Source: Saprospiraceae bacterium
Lineage (GTDB): Bacteria; Bacteroidota; Bacteroidia; Chitinophagales; Saprospiraceae
Direction of reading: 5' to 3'
Length of the DNA stretch: 64,000 nucleotides
NCBI GenBank assembly: GCA_016787525.1
Contig: JAEUUP010000136.1
Location: 124,001-188,000 of the forward strand
A program made the translations under genes and the position numbers. Under the pieces are notes generated by a model that ran no database searches, was not told the DNA's origin, and saw only the letters and a program-made list of their open reading frames with translations. Positions 34,213 to 44,950 of the stretch are shown here, in pieces (position 1 is the stretch's first letter; each line of letters opens with the position of its first letter).

Positions 34213-36831
34213 CTACCCCTCAGTATTTTCACCGTTTTCAGGTGTATCAGTAGCAGTTGTTTCACTATCATTAGTGACTTCGTTTTCGATTACCTCGCTT
34301 TCTTCTTCCGAAACCACATCTTCGATCAATGCCACATCAGCTATTTCTTCACCATCATCGAGGCGAATGATACGTACCCCTTGAGTGGCACGACCTTGTA
34401 CACGGATTTCAGCTGCATCCATGCGAATAGTAATGCCGGATTTAGTCGTGATAATGAGGTCTTCTGAGTCTTTAACGGCTTTGATGGCGACAACTTTACC
34501 TGTCTTTTCGGTCAAATCCATTGTTTTGACACCACGACCACCACGATTGTTGACCAAACGATAATCGTCCACATCTGTACGTTTACCATAGCCGTTTTCT
34601 GAGACAATCAAAACCGAGGTTTCTTTATCATCCACATCAACCGTAATCATACCTACCACGAAGTCAGTGCCATCTTCGTCAACTTCCAAACCTGCAACAC
34701 CTGTGCTGGCACGCAACATTGGGCGCACACGACTTTCAGGGAAACGAATGGTACGACCATTACGGTTGGCAATCAGAACCTCACAGTTGCCATTTGTCAA
34801 TTTTGCTTCAACAAGCTCGTCGCCTTCACGAATTTCGATGGCAGTGATACCTCCATTACGAGGGCGCGTGAAGTGTTCAACAGCTGTTTTCTTAACCAAA
34901 CCATTTTTAGTAGCAAACACAATATAGTTGGATTGTGCGAACTCCACATCCGTCAAATCTTTGATTTTGACATAAGATTTGATTTTATCATCGGTCGGCA
35001 TTGATAGGATATTCTGAATCACGCGACCTGCCGACGTTTTCGTACCTTCTGGAATTTCGTAAGCACGCAACCAATAACATTTACCTTTTTCAGAGAAAAA
35101 CAATAGATAATCGTGCGAATTGGCGATGAACATGTGTTCAACGAAGTCTTCGTTGCGGGTTTTTGCACCCCGACTGCCGCGACCACCTCGACCTTGAGCG
35201 CGATATTCAGATGTAGCCGTGCGTTTGATATAACCCAAATGCGAAATGGTCACCACCATATCTTCTGCTTCAATGAGGTCAGTCATTGAAATATCGCCAT
35301 CTGCATGTTCAATATCGGTGCGGCGTTCGTCGCCAAAACGGTCACGAATTTCGGCTGTTTCTTTTTTGATAATATCACGGCGCAGACCTTCATCCGCGAG
35401 GATAGCTTTTAGGTTTTGGATGTGTTTTTTGAGTTCTTCGTATTCGTGCAGGATTTTATCGCGTTCCAAACCTGTCAGACGTTGCAAACGCATTTCCAAA
35501 ATGGCTTTGGCTTGCACTTCTGAAAGGTTGTAGATTTTCTTCAAATCCCCCCCCTCAGTATAGAGACCAATTACTTCTGCTGTGGCATCGGTGAGTTGAT
35601 AAGTCTGAGCTGTCAGATTTTGTTGAGCCTCATCAGGTGTTTTGGCAGCGCGAATGATGTCAATAATTCTATCCAAATCATCGAGCGCGACATACAGACC
35701 TTCCAAAATATGAGCGCGATCTTCTGCTTTTTTCAAGTCGAATTTGGTGCGACGAACGATGACTTCGAGGCGGAATTTGACAAATTCTTCTAAAATTTGC
35801 TTCAAATTCAACACCATTGGGCGACCGTTTACCAACACAACATTATTGATACCATAGCTTGTTTGCAACGGTGTCATTTTGTATAGTTGGTTCAAAATGA
35901 TGTTCGCTGCTGCATCGCGTTTGAGTTCGATGACGACGCGAATACCCTCTTTGTTCGATTCATTGCGAATTTCGGAAATACCTTCAATCTTTTTATCAAC
36001 CGCTAACTCTTCTATTTTTTGGTGCAAAACGGCAGGGTTGATTTGGTAAGGCACCTCTTTAATAATGATGCTTTCGCGACCACCATGGTTCACAATTTCA
36101 GCCTTTCCACGCACAACAACACGTCCACGACCTGTTTCAAAGCCCTCACGAACACCTGATATGCCATAAATCGTACCACCTGTTGGGAAGTCAGGTGCTT
36201 TGATGTATTGCATCAATTCAGCAACTGTTATCTCGGGATTGTCCACCATTGCAATCAAACCATTGCACACCTCTGTCAAGTTGTGCGGCATCATACGCGT
36301 AGCCATACCAACCGCAATACCTTCTGCTCCGTTGATGAGTAGATTGGGCAATTGTGTTGGCAAAACAGTGGGTTCTTCGAGTGAGTCGTCGAAATTGAGT
36401 TGGAAATCAACAGTATCTTTTTCAATATCTGCCAAAATTTCGTCACTGATACGGCGCAAACGTGCTTCTGTATAACGCATCGCAGCCGCTGAGTCGCCCT
36501 CAATAGAGCCAAAATTGCCTTGACCATCAATGAGCGGGTAGCGCAGTGACCAATCTTGAGCCATACGCACGAGCGTGTCATAAACCGAGGCGTCACCGTG
36601 CGGGTGATATTTACCCATAACTTCACCGACAATACGCGCCGATTTTTTGTGGGGTTTATTGTATGACATACCGAGTTCGGACATACCAAATAGCACACGA
36701 CGATGTACGGGTTTGAGTCCATCGCGTACATCTGGTAATGCCCGCGATACAATCACCGACATCGAGTAGTCAATGTACGCCGACTTCATGTGGTCTTCGA
36801 TATTGACTTGTACGATTCTTGAATTTGACAT
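34213..36831 (-). CDS. gyrA: DNA gyrase subunit A
   Basis: The 872-residue protein starts with a conserved N-terminus ending SVIVSRALPDVRDGLKPVHRR and has the catalytic Tyr120 in AAMRYTEARL, the beta-pinwheel C-terminal domain, and the GyrA box QGRGGRG. It cuts and rejoins DNA with GyrB (not in the window). The quinolone region reads HPHGDASVYDTLV: Ala81 stands where E. coli has Ser83, Asp85 where it has Asp87. The C-terminus is acidic and ends NTEG, the last three residues being encoded by a 10-mer (34216-34225). A second copy (35551, eight C) encodes TEGG. Confidence 0.98.
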   Translation of the reverse strand: MSNSRIVQVNIEDHMKSAYIDYSMSVIVSRALPDVRDGLKPVHRRVLFGMSELGMSYNKPHKKSARIVGEVMGKYHPHGDASVYDTLVRMAQDWSLRYPLIDGQGNFGSIEGDSAAAMRYTEARLRRISDEILADIEKDTVDFQLNFDDSLEEPTVLPTQLPNLLINGAEGIAVGMATRMMPHNLTEVCNGLIAMVDNPEITVAELMQYIKAPDFPTGGTIYGISGVREGFETGRGRVVVRGKAEIVNHGGRESIIIKEVPYQINPAVLHQKIEELAVDKKIEGISEIRNESNKEGIRVVIELKRDAAANIILNQLYKMTPLQTSYGINNVVLVNGRPMVLNLKQILEEFVKFRLEVIVRRTKFDLKKAEDRAHILEGLYVALDDLDRIIDIIRAAKTPDEAQQNLTAQTYQLTDATAEVIGLYTEGGDLKKIYNLSEVQAKAILEMRLQRLTGLERDKILHEYEELKKHIQNLKAILADEGLRRDIIKKETAEIRDRFGDERRTDIEHADGDISMTDLIEAEDMVVTISHLGYIKRTATSEYRAQGRGGRGSRGAKTRNEDFVEHMFIANSHDYLLFFSEKGKCYWLRAYEIPEGTKTSAGRVIQNILSMPTDDKIKSYVKIKDLTDVEFAQSNYIVFATKNGLVKKTAVEHFTRPRNGGITAIEIREGDELVEAKLTNGNCEVLIANRNGRTIRFPESRVRPMLRASTGVAGLEVDEDGTDFVVGMITVDVDDKETSVLIVSENGYGKRTDVDDYRLVNNRGGRGVKTMDLTEKTGKVVAIKAVKDSEDLIITTKSGITIRMDAAEIRVQGRATQGVRIIRLDDGEEIADVALIEDVVSEEESEVIENEVTNDSETTATDTPENGENTEG

Positions 36832-37190
36832 ATTTTAATCTTGTATTGTTGCCGTGTTGTATGGCTAAATTGCTGTGTTTTGGTAAGCGTTTAGAACAAT
36901 TTAGCATACATCAATTTAACCAAAAAACGATAAAAAATACCTTTTGCTCAAAGGCTCGCAAAATTACACTTTTTGTCTCGAAAAACGAAGAAATGTGGAA
37001 AAGTTTTCGGTTTTACTGAGGGGTGGTATTTTTACAATTTATTGATTTTCAAAAAGTTGTAAAAGTAGGCTAAATTTTATTTTTTGTTGAAATTTCACTA
37101 AAAGAACAGTCAAACTAAATTGCAGTTTAGTTTGACTGGTTGCTTTAATTTTTGCATATTTTTTTAGATTTTACACCTGTTATTGCATAC
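36832..37190. other. Intergenic region upstream of gyrA
   Basis: Holds a 10-mer at 37014-37023 and the terminator at 37107-37138. A GCTAAATTG/CAATTTAGC inverted repeat lies in the gyrA leader near 36862-36907. Nothing else is recognised. Confidence 0.5.
37107..37138 (-). terminator. Terminator after the emfourin-like gene
   Basis: Perfect 13-bp stem CAGTCAAACTAAA / TTTAGTTTGACTG, followed on the minus strand by TTCTTTT, about 50 bp past the stop at 37191. Confidence 0.8.
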
Positions 37191-37640
37191 TTAGTATTGT
37201 ACATATTTTTGGAAAATCTGTACAATTTCAGGTGGTGCAGTCATGTCATCAAATTGTAGAGAGACTGTTTTGCCATTTTTTTTCATCGAAATGGAGTAGT
37301 TGAAACCATCTCGCATCATACCTCCGATACCTTCGTTGGGCGGCGTTTTGGGCGTTTCTTGTGGCGCATTTTTTTTCAAAATGGGCTTTTCAGGAACGGC
37401 TGTGTTTGCACTTAAATTGTTTTCTGCTAAAATCAAACCTCTTGTTTCTGCCTCTGCTTGTTCGGCTGCAAGGTCGCGTTTTGGAGTTTCTACTGAGGGG
37501 GTATTGCTATTAGCAGAGAGAGATTGTTCGGCCAATTTATTGAGTGCATTTTGTTCTTCTATGGTCAAATCGTCAAATTCGAGATTGGCTTTGCTGGTGA
37601 TGCCAATGAAACCGCCTTCTCTTTTTATCTTGATTTTCAT
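37191..37640 (-). CDS. Emfourin-like protease inhibitor (M4 protease neighbour)
   Basis: The 149-residue protein starts MKIKIKREGGFIG and ends with the block FNYSISMKKNGKTVSLQFDD and a PPEIVQIFQKYV tail, the two conserved parts of the protealysin inhibitor emfourin family. The middle is a low-complexity linker rich in Ala, Glu and Pro. The M4 protease gene lies 223 bp upstream on the same strand, the typical pairing. It probably blocks that protease. A 10-mer (37491) encodes PSV in the linker. Confidence 0.75.
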   Translation of the reverse strand: MKIKIKREGGFIGITSKANLEFDDLTIEEQNALNKLAEQSLSANSNTPSVETPKRDLAAEQAEAETRGLILAENNLSANTAVPEKPILKKNAPQETPKTPPNEGIGGMMRDGFNYSISMKKNGKTVSLQFDDMTAPPEIVQIFQKYVQY

Positions 37641-37863
37641 CGTGTAGCTGTTTTAAATGAACGTTTACGGATTTTGTTTGAGTTTTCTCTTTGAAATATA
37701 TCTAAGTCATTAATTGAGAACTACTTTTTATCATAAGTGTTTGAAGGAGAATGACTTAAAGGCAATGACGATATTGTTTAATAATCATTAACCACTTATC
37801 TGTTACAACCATACTGAGGGGTATAAACCCTCAAAGATTGGCTAAATGTAACTTGACACACTT

Positions 37864-38874
37864 TTATATAATGCCTACTTTTTTGAATGCTGCATCGAGG
37901 GTGACTTGTGTCGAAGCAGGTATTTTTTTAGCAATCACGAGGGTTTTTGCCACTTTTGTTAAGGCTTTATAAAGGTCTTTGAACTTAGCTGTGGACTTCA
38001 ATATTTTGAGAGCCTCGAACCACAACACTGCTGCATTTTGCGTGCCAATTCCCATAGCGGCTAAATAAAAAGCATGATTGGGAATGCCTGAATTGATATG
38101 TACACCACCATTGTCGGATGTTCCTTTATATATTATTTTCATATTGTCGGGCTGTGGCATCATCACAACTGTGGCATCGTTGGGTGATTTCATAGAGCGA
38201 ATCGCTTTGCCTGCGAAACGACCTGAGAGACATGATTCGCCAATGAGCCAATTGGCTGTCATTTCATTTTGTTTCAAAAAATGTTGTTTGATGGCTGTTC
38301 CAAATACATCAGCAAAATGCTCATTGAGTGCGCCTGATTGGTTTTTGTATTCTAAGTTGGCTGTGTATTGCACAACTCCATGGGTCAATTCGTGTGCTGT
38401 GACATCTAAGGCTCGTGCGAAATGTTTGAAATTAGTGCCATCGCCATCGCCAAAAATCATCTGCTCACCGTCCCAAAAAGCGTTATTGTATTTCATGAGA
38501 TAATGCACATTGGAAACCAAATCCATACTATTATTATCAATGGAGTCCCAACCTAATACCGTTTTGAAATAGTCTCTAACAATGCCTCCATTGTCATAAA
38601 CAGCATTTACATCTAAATCTACTGAGGGGTTATCGCCTTCTTTTCTGACTTGATTGAGACGCAAAGAGCTTGTGTTTTGGCTATCGAAAACAAGTCGTTC
38701 ATTATTGCCTACATCTGGCATCATACGAGCGAAGGTCATCAGACCTTGACGACGAGTACGCATAGATTTATCAAGCCCCGTTTGGGAAGGTTGAGCTACA
38801 TCAATGCCTTCTTTTTTCATTTCTTTGAAAACAACATCAGGGATAAAATGGCAGCGACAAGGGTATTTATTCAT
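37864..38874 (-). CDS. M4-family metallopeptidase, protealysin type
   Basis: The 336-residue protein has zinc motif HELTH (161-165), the third ligand Glu185 in GALNEHFADVFG, and the late His in VHINSGIPNHAFYLA. Like protealysin it has no signal peptide and only a short N-terminal propeptide (CRCHFIPDVVFKEM), unlike thermolysin. Such enzymes act inside the cell or are exported by an unusual route. The inhibitor gene follows. A 10-mer (38620) encodes PSV. Confidence 0.9.
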   Translation of the reverse strand: MNKYPCRCHFIPDVVFKEMKKEGIDVAQPSQTGLDKSMRTRRQGLMTFARMMPDVGNNERLVFDSQNTSSLRLNQVRKEGDNPSVDLDVNAVYDNGGIVRDYFKTVLGWDSIDNNSMDLVSNVHYLMKYNNAFWDGEQMIFGDGDGTNFKHFARALDVTAHELTHGVVQYTANLEYKNQSGALNEHFADVFGTAIKQHFLKQNEMTANWLIGESCLSGRFAGKAIRSMKSPNDATVVMMPQPDNMKIIYKGTSDNGGVHINSGIPNHAFYLAAMGIGTQNAAVLWFEALKILKSTAKFKDLYKALTKVAKTLVIAKKIPASTQVTLDAAFKKVGII

Positions 38875-39250
38875 AAAATGCTTTGTGAAATATAATTAAC
38901 TAATAAATTTTTCAAGAAAGTTTTTCCAAAAATACATTAGTAAGCGACAAGGTGGCTATTTTTTATTTTTTCCTTATAACTTTGTTAGCTTGTATTTTAA
39001 AAAAAGAAAAACGCTAAAATTGGAGGTACAAGTATAAGGAAATTTTGTAGAAAGAATAGTTTCTCCATACGAAATTGCTTTTTTCCATATCATACCCCCT
39101 CAGTACGTCACAGCTTTTGATGAGAAAAGGAGTGTATGGTTTAAAAAAACATAAAAAGTTAAGATTAAGTTAAAGACAGTTGCTTACCTTTGGGACGATT
39201 TTTTCAGCTTTAATCTCTCACCAGATTCATTAATTTAAAATCAAGACTAC
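38875..39250. other. Intergenic region upstream of the TonB receptor
   Basis: Contains a 10-mer at 39096-39105 and a TACCTTTG -7-like element at 39185-39192 that may serve the receptor gene; no clear TTTG lies at the right spacing. No other structure seen. Confidence 0.5.
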
Positions 39251-42200
39251 ATGAAAAAAGGTTTTTTTACAAAAATTAAAGGGTTGCATAAAGCAGCACT
39301 CACAATGCTTGTTGTACTGATGAGCATTATTTTTTCACAAGCACAGGTCACTACTTCTGGTCTGACAGGTACTGTGACAGATTCAAAAGGTGAAACCCTC
39401 GTTGGTGCATCGGTTGTGGCTGTTCACACACCTTCAGGTACTCGTTATGGAGCAATTACTAACGAAAGTGGTATTTACAATATACCAGGCATGCGTGTAG
39501 GTGGACCATATGAAATCACTGTGTCTTTTGTTGGTTACACTGAACAAAAACGCTCAGATGTTTATTTGAGTTTAGGGACTTTCGGAAAAGAAAAGTTCGC
39601 AATGGCAGATGCATCAAACGCGCTTCAAGAAGTTGTGGTGACTTATGATAGGAATGCGCTTATTGGTGGTAACAGAAAAGGTGCATCAACGTCGTTTAAC
39701 CGCGAGAATATCAATGCTTTACCGACATTAGGACGTACTATCAATGATATTACACGTTATAATGCGTATAGCAATGGTCGTTCATTTGCAGGACAAGACA
39801 GTCGTTTCAACAGCTTCACTATTGACGGTTCAGCGTTTAACAATGGCTTCGGTTTGGGTAGTCAAGCTCAAGCGGGTGGTCGTACGGGTACAACCGCTAT
39901 TTCTTTGGATGCTGTTGAGGCACTTCAAATTAATATTGCTCCTTTTGACGTACGTCAATCAGGTTTTGGTGGTGCGGGTATCAATGCTGTGACTCGTTCT
40001 GGTACAAATGAGTTTTCAGGTTCTGTTTTTGGGTTTATGAAAAATAACGATTTAATTGGTAGTAAGGCCAATGGTATTGCTCTTTCACCTAAACCTGTTT
40101 TTAAAGAACAAACTTCAGGCTTTCGCTTAGGTGGTCCACTCATCAAAAATAAATTGTTCTTTTTTGTGAATGGTGAGTTCGTAAACAGTTCTAAGCCAGC
40201 TTTAGATTGGCAAGCTAGTCGCCCAGGTGCAACAGGTAATATATCGCGTACTTCAGCAGATAGTTTGAATGATTTGAGTTCGTTTTTGAAAACGAACTTT
40301 GGTTACGATTTAGGTGCAATTGATGGCTATAACAATGAAATAACGAGTAAAAAATATTTGGCTCGTATTGATTATAACATTGATGACCACAATAAATTGA
40401 CTCTTCGTTATTCACACCACGATTCTCAATCAGACCAGCTTATTAGTAACAGTAATAGTAGTAATACAGCAGGTAATGGTAATCGCAATAACTTAGGTAC
40501 GGCTATTTCTGGTCAAAATACAGGTTATATTATTCAAGACAACACTCGTTCAATTGTAGCAGAGTTGAACTCTAATTTCAAAAATATATACTCTAACAAT
40601 CTTCTTGTTTCTTTCAACAAACAAATTGAAGATAGAAAGTATCGTACGGCTTTATTCCCAACCATTGATATTTTAAGTGGTGTTGGTGGTTCTACCTATA
40701 CTTCTGTTGGTTTCGACCCATTCACTCCTGACAATAAATTGAACTATTCGACATTCAATATTTCGGACAACCTTTCAATTTATAAAGGAAAACACAATTT
40801 TACTTTGGGCGCACAGTATGAGTATTTCAAGTCTAATAACTTGTTCTTCTATGCTTCAAACGGTGTTTATGTATTCAACTCAATTGCGGATTTCAAAACA
40901 GCCGCTTTAGCATATAAAGCGAATCCAAATTTGACAGTTTCACCTGTTTCAATTGCTCGTTTCAACTATCGTTATTCGCTTTTAGCTGATGGTTCTGCAC
41001 CTTGGCAAACTTTAGGTATTCACACGACGAGTGTTTATGGTCAAGATGAATATCAAGCTACTGATAAGTTGAAATTAACTGGCGGTGTGCGTGCTGACTT
41101 GACAACTGTGGCTGAAACTGCGACAGATTATTACAACCCTGTTGTAGCGGGCATTGATTTCAAAGATCCAAAAGGTCAGATTTATAAAGTTAATACAGCT
41201 AATATGCCTCGACCAAAAGTCTATGTTTCTCCAAGAGTTGGTTTTAACTTAGATGTATTTGGCAACAAAATGACTCAAGTACGTGGTGGTACAGGCTTGT
41301 TCTTATCTCGCGTTCCTTACGTATTGATATCAAACCAATTGGGTAATAATGGTGTGAATATTGGTGCTGTTAATGCGACAAACACAACAGCTTATCCTTT
41401 CACTCTTGATCCTACACGATACAAGCCTGCAACAACAGATATTACAAAGTTGACGAACTATGGTGTAAACGCTTCTGACGAAAACTTGAAATTTCTTCAA
41501 GTTTGGAAAACAAACTTGGCTGTTGACCAACAATTACCTTTTGGTATCGTTGCAACAGCAGAAGTTTTGTACAACAAAAGTTTCAATGCACTTCGTTACA
41601 TTGACGTTAACTTGAATGCACCAACAACTTTCTTCACAGGCCCAGATACACGCCCTCGTTTCCCTGCATCAGGCGTAGCCTCATCAGGTGTCAATGCAGC
41701 ACGTTTGGTTAATACAACTGTTAATGGTGTATATGTATTGTCAAACACAAACGTCGGCTCTTCTTACACTTTTACAGGTAAATTGGAAAGACAAGCAGCT
41801 AAAGGCATAGGTGGAATGCTGGGTTATACTTATGGTTTAGCTAGAGATTTGGCATCTGTTGGTAGTACAGTTGACGGTGCAGTTCCTACATCAAGAGGTC
41901 TGAACTATTTGACAACAGCTTATTCTGATAATGACTTGCGCCACCGCGTGGTCGGTTATTTGAACTATCGTTTAAGCTATGGTGGTGAATATGGTGGAGC
42001 TACTATGGTCACTCTCGGTTATGTGGGTGCAACAGGAGGTAAAATCTCTTATATCTACAGTAATGACCAAAATGGTGACGGTCAAACAAATGACTTACTT
42101 TACATTCCTAATAATGCTTCTGAATTGACATTCACACCACTAACTGTTGGTACAGTTACATATTCTGCAGCAGACCAACAAGCAGCGTTCGAGGCATATA

Positions 42201-42586
42201 TCAACAATAGTCCTTACCTGTCTACCCGTAGAGGTCAATATGCAGAACGTAATGGTGGACAGTTCCCTTGGTTAAATCGTTTAGATTTGACAGTAACTCA
42301 AGAAGCATATCTCAAAGTAAAAGGTAAAAAGCACACACTTCAATTCCGTGCAGACATCTTTAACGTTGGTAACTTGTTGAATAACAAATGGGGCGTTGGT
42401 AATGTATTGACGACTAACCGTCCTTTGACTTTCGTTTCTGTTAGTGGTACGGGTGTGCCTACTTACCGTTTCACAACGCAATCAATCAATGGTTCAACAG
42501 TGCTATTGAAAGATACTTTTGTAAAATCTGTTAGTTCAGATGACGTTTATCAAATTCAATTAGGCGTTCGTTATATTTTCAACTAA
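39251..42586 (+). CDS. TonB-dependent receptor, Oar-like, with N-terminal carboxypeptidase-regulatory domain
   Basis: The 1111-residue protein has a signal peptide ending FSQAQ and a CarboxypepD_reg-like domain ([22 protein letters not shown] ... [17 protein letters not shown]). A plug ([33 protein letters not shown]) and a large barrel ending [13 protein letters not shown] follow. The sequence suits Oar-type receptors, which move large substrates across the outer membrane. Unusually for this window, its whole 3.3 kb has no CCCCTCAGTA copy. It has its own terminator. Confidence 0.93.
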   Translation: MKKGFFTKIKGLHKAALTMLVVLMSIIFSQAQVTTSGLTGTVTDSKGETLVGASVVAVHTPSGTRYGAITNESGIYNIPGMRVGGPYEITVSFVGYTEQKRSDVYLSLGTFGKEKFAMADASNALQEVVVTYDRNALIGGNRKGASTSFNRENINALPTLGRTINDITRYNAYSNGRSFAGQDSRFNSFTIDGSAFNNGFGLGSQAQAGGRTGTTAISLDAVEALQINIAPFDVRQSGFGGAGINAVTRSGTNEFSGSVFGFMKNNDLIGSKANGIALSPKPVFKEQTSGFRLGGPLIKNKLFFFVNGEFVNSSKPALDWQASRPGATGNISRTSADSLNDLSSFLKTNFGYDLGAIDGYNNEITSKKYLARIDYNIDDHNKLTLRYSHHDSQSDQLISNSNSSNTAGNGNRNNLGTAISGQNTGYIIQDNTRSIVAELNSNFKNIYSNNLLVSFNKQIEDRKYRTALFPTIDILSGVGGSTYTSVGFDPFTPDNKLNYSTFNISDNLSIYKGKHNFTLGAQYEYFKSNNLFFYASNGVYVFNSIADFKTAALAYKANPNLTVSPVSIARFNYRYSLLADGSAPWQTLGIHTTSVYGQDEYQATDKLKLTGGVRADLTTVAETATDYYNPVVAGIDFKDPKGQIYKVNTANMPRPKVYVSPRVGFNLDVFGNKMTQVRGGTGLFLSRVPYVLISNQLGNNGVNIGAVNATNTTAYPFTLDPTRYKPATTDITKLTNYGVNASDENLKFLQVWKTNLAVDQQLPFGIVATAEVLYNKSFNALRYIDVNLNAPTTFFTGPDTRPRFPASGVASSGVNAARLVNTTVNGVYVLSNTNVGSSYTFTGKLERQAAKGIGGMLGYTYGLARDLASVGSTVDGAVPTSRGLNYLTTAYSDNDLRHRVVGYLNYRLSYGGEYGGATMVTLGYVGATGGKISYIYSNDQNGDGQTNDLLYIPNNASELTFTPLTVGTVTYSAADQQAAFEAYINNSPYLSTRRGQYAERNGGQFPWLNRLDLTVTQEAYLKVKGKKHTLQFRADIFNVGNLLNNKWGVGNVLTTNRPLTFVSVSGTGVPTYRFTTQSINGSTVLLKDTFVKSVSSDDVYQIQLGVRYIFN

Positions 42587-43054
42587 TTTGATTGCTAATC
42601 AAATAGTTAAAAAACCGCATCAAGCATTGCTTGGTGCGGTTTATTTTTACCCCTCAGTATAAAGCCCCTCTTTAGTCACCTTATTCTAAAAAAACAAGCC
42701 CCGAACATGCCAGTCCGAGGCTCAACCCAAATTATGCAAATTTAACCTAAACCAAACTAGAACGCTTTAAAAGTAAGTCATAAAGCCTCTTAAAAGTGAG
42801 ATAAACTCCCAAAAGCGTTGATAAAAAACAAAAATAAAGGCAAATTTATGTAAATTTGGAATAATAATTTTGAAAATTTAGTTGAATAATAAATCAAACA
42901 CTTACAAATTTGTAAAAAAATATTGGCGAATTACCAAAAAGAGAGTAAAAGCATATCAATTTTCTCTTGTATCTTTGCACCTAGTATAGAAATAACATAA
43001 CTAACTAATTTCAAGAACCCTTTTTGTTCATTTTTAAACTAATACACTGAATAC
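42587..43054. other. Intergenic region after the TonB receptor
   Basis: Contains the terminator 42613-42648, a 10-mer at 42650-42659 directly after it, an imperfect GCC-rich hairpin near 42697-42720, and a TATCTTTG -7-like element at 42970-42977 for the next gene. The middle is featureless AT-rich sequence. Confidence 0.55.
42613..42648 (+). terminator. Rho-independent terminator of the TonB receptor gene
   Basis: 13-bp stem AACCGCATCAAGC / GCTTGGTGCGGTT (one G-T pair) and a T-rich tail, 26 bp after the stop. Confidence 0.9.
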
Positions 43055-43978
43055 ATGAAGCCAACACTGTTGATTCTTGCTGCTGGTATCGGAAGTCGTT
43101 ATGGTGGTTTGAAACAAGCGGATTCAATTGGACCTTCAGGGGAAGCCATTATTGAATACTCTATTTACGACGCTATTCGAGCTGGATTTGGTAAAGTCGT
43201 TATCGTTATCAGGAAAAGTATCGAATTGGATTTTAAAGAAAAATTTGGTGGAAAATTTGACGATTTAATCAAAGTAGAATTTGCATATCAAGAGTTTGAT
43301 TCACCTATTGAAGGTATTGACTCTTTCCCAGAAAGAAAAAAACCTTGGGGTACAGGACATGCAATGCTCGTTGCGAAAGACAAAATCAAAGAACCTTTCC
43401 TTGTTATCAATGCGGATGATTTTTATGGATATTCTGCATTTCAAAAAATGGCAGATTTCTTGACACACCGTTGCTCACCCAAACACATGGGAATGGTTGG
43501 CTATTGGTTGAAAAATACTTTATCAGAAAATGGCTCAGTAAGCCGTGGTGTTTGTTCGACCAATAAAAACAATCATCTAACTAGCGTAATCGAAAGAACA
43601 AAGATTATTCGCGAAGATGAAGATAAAAAAATATACTATTTTGAGGGTGATAAAAAAACATATTTACCAGATGATACTATAGTTTCAATGAATTTCTGGG
43701 GGTTTCACCCCTCAGTATTTGAGGAGACAAGAAAGATGTTTGTAAAGTTTGTGAATGATAACTATAATAACTCAACAGCCGAATTTTATATCCCACTTGT
43801 TGCAAATACACTTATCGAGACAGGAAAAGCTGACTTCACTGTGATGACAACACGTGATCAATGGTATGGTGTTACCTATCAAGAAGATAAGCAAACTGTT
43901 CAAAATGCGTTTTGGGCATTGACAACGATTGGCGCATATCCGTCCAGTTTGTGGGGTGAAGTGGCTGAACCAATGTAA
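43055..43978 (+). CDS. Nucleotidyltransferase (sugar-phosphate NTP transferase family)
   Basis: The 307-residue protein starts LLILAAGIGSRYGGLKQADSIGPSGEAIIEYSIYDA, the NTP-transferase Rossmann start with the GxGxR loop and a Lys. It has GTGHAMLVAKDKI and VINADDFYG in the active site. It would join an NTP and a sugar phosphate; the sugar is unknown. A TATCTTTG element lies about 80 bp upstream. The 10-mer at 43708 encodes PSV. Confidence 0.85.
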   Translation: MKPTLLILAAGIGSRYGGLKQADSIGPSGEAIIEYSIYDAIRAGFGKVVIVIRKSIELDFKEKFGGKFDDLIKVEFAYQEFDSPIEGIDSFPERKKPWGTGHAMLVAKDKIKEPFLVINADDFYGYSAFQKMADFLTHRCSPKHMGMVGYWLKNTLSENGSVSRGVCSTNKNNHLTSVIERTKIIREDEDKKIYYFEGDKKTYLPDDTIVSMNFWGFHPSVFEETRKMFVKFVNDNYNNSTAEFYIPLVANTLIETGKADFTVMTTRDQWYGVTYQEDKQTVQNAFWALTTIGAYPSSLWGEVAEPM

Positions 43979-44003
43979 AACCTGTATCTCATTGAAAAAT
44001 AAT

Positions 44004-44038
44004 AAGGGTGGTAGAGTATGTCTTTGCCGCCCTTTTTT
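44004..44038 (+). terminator. Rho-independent terminator after the nucleotidyltransferase
   Basis: Stem AAGGGTGG / CCGCCCTT with a T6 tail, 26 bp past the stop and 20 bp before the next start. Confidence 0.8.
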
Positions 44039-44059
44039 ATCATCATCAATACCCCTAGT

Positions 44060-44896
44060 ATGAAAAATCTAATAATGTTATTTGGTCTTTTAACAAGCCA
44101 CTTATACATCCAAGCAATAAATGCTCAAATTGGTTATCAATTAGTCGAAGGAGCAAACAGTAAAGCAATGGGTGGTATTGGTGTTATGTTTCAAGGAGCT
44201 AAAGCCATTTTCCAAAATCCAGCGGGACTAATAACTACCTCTGAACCAACCCTCATTGCTGCTTCTGAAATCCGGCAAGGACTCAAGGAATTAAGACCAA
44301 TGGCTTTTGCCGCTATATTGCCTGCCCAATCAGCAGTATTCGGTATGGTTTACCAAACATTTCATTTTGAAGATTATCGGGAAAGCAAACTTGGTTTAGC
44401 CTATTCGCGGCGTATGACATCTAATTTCAATATTGGTCTTCAACTTGATTATCTGCGTCTGCGTATCAATGAATATGGCGTTGTCAATCTATTGACTTTT
44501 GAAATTGGCTCTAATGTGTTGATTACGAAGGACTTAATGCTATCGGCATATGTTTTCAATCCAGTGGCTGTACGTATCAATGAAACAGAAGAGCGCACCC
44601 CCTCAGTATTTCGCTTAGGTTTAGGCTATCAACTGAATACGAAAGTGTCGCTGTGTTTAGAAACAGAAAAAGATATTTACTTTGCTCCTTCATATAAATT
44701 CGGACTGGCATATCAAACGACAGAATCAATTAACATCCGTTGCGGATTTCGCACTCAGCCTACTGTTTTCAGCTTAGGCATAGATTACAGAATAGGTAAA
44801 CGTGCATCCATTGACATGGCTCTATCCAACCATACCTATTTGGGTGCAACACCAGCCATAAATCTTAACTACTCTTTTGAAAAAGAAAAACGGTAG
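44060..44896 (+). CDS. Outer-membrane protein, PorV/PorQ-like
   Basis: From ATG 44060 the product has 278 residues with a signal peptide (MLFGLLTSHLYIQAINAQ). GxNSKAMGGIGVMFQGAKAIFQNPAGL matches the start of PorV/PorQ or FadL-like barrels, in which an alanine/glycine-rich hatch precedes the strands. The rest is barrel strands ending NLNYSFEKEKR. The frame is open to 44018, but that overlaps the terminator. The start codon overlaps a degenerate 10-mer (ACCCCTAGTATG, two bases short). Confidence 0.7.
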   Translation: MKNLIMLFGLLTSHLYIQAINAQIGYQLVEGANSKAMGGIGVMFQGAKAIFQNPAGLITTSEPTLIAASEIRQGLKELRPMAFAAILPAQSAVFGMVYQTFHFEDYRESKLGLAYSRRMTSNFNIGLQLDYLRLRINEYGVVNLLTFEIGSNVLITKDLMLSAYVFNPVAVRINETEERTPSVFRLGLGYQLNTKVSLCLETEKDIYFAPSYKFGLAYQTTESINIRCGFRTQPTVFSLGIDYRIGKRASIDMALSNHTYLGATPAINLNYSFEKEKR

Positions 44897-44920
44897 CGTA
44901 CTCGAATGCAGCTACCGTTT
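44888..44920. terminator. Bidirectional terminator
   Basis: Ten-bp stem AAACGGTAGC / GCTACCGTTT overlapping the stop of the outer-membrane protein gene and lying past the end of the OmpA-domain gene on the other strand. Confidence 0.8.
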
Positions 44921-44950
44921 ATTATTTCTAAGGCTTTTTATACCTTTTAT

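Noticed and set aside
34151..34384. 77-codon Ser-rich frame on plus at the gyrA 3' end
   Set aside because: Shadow of the acidic gyrA C-terminus; it begins next to the terminator stem.
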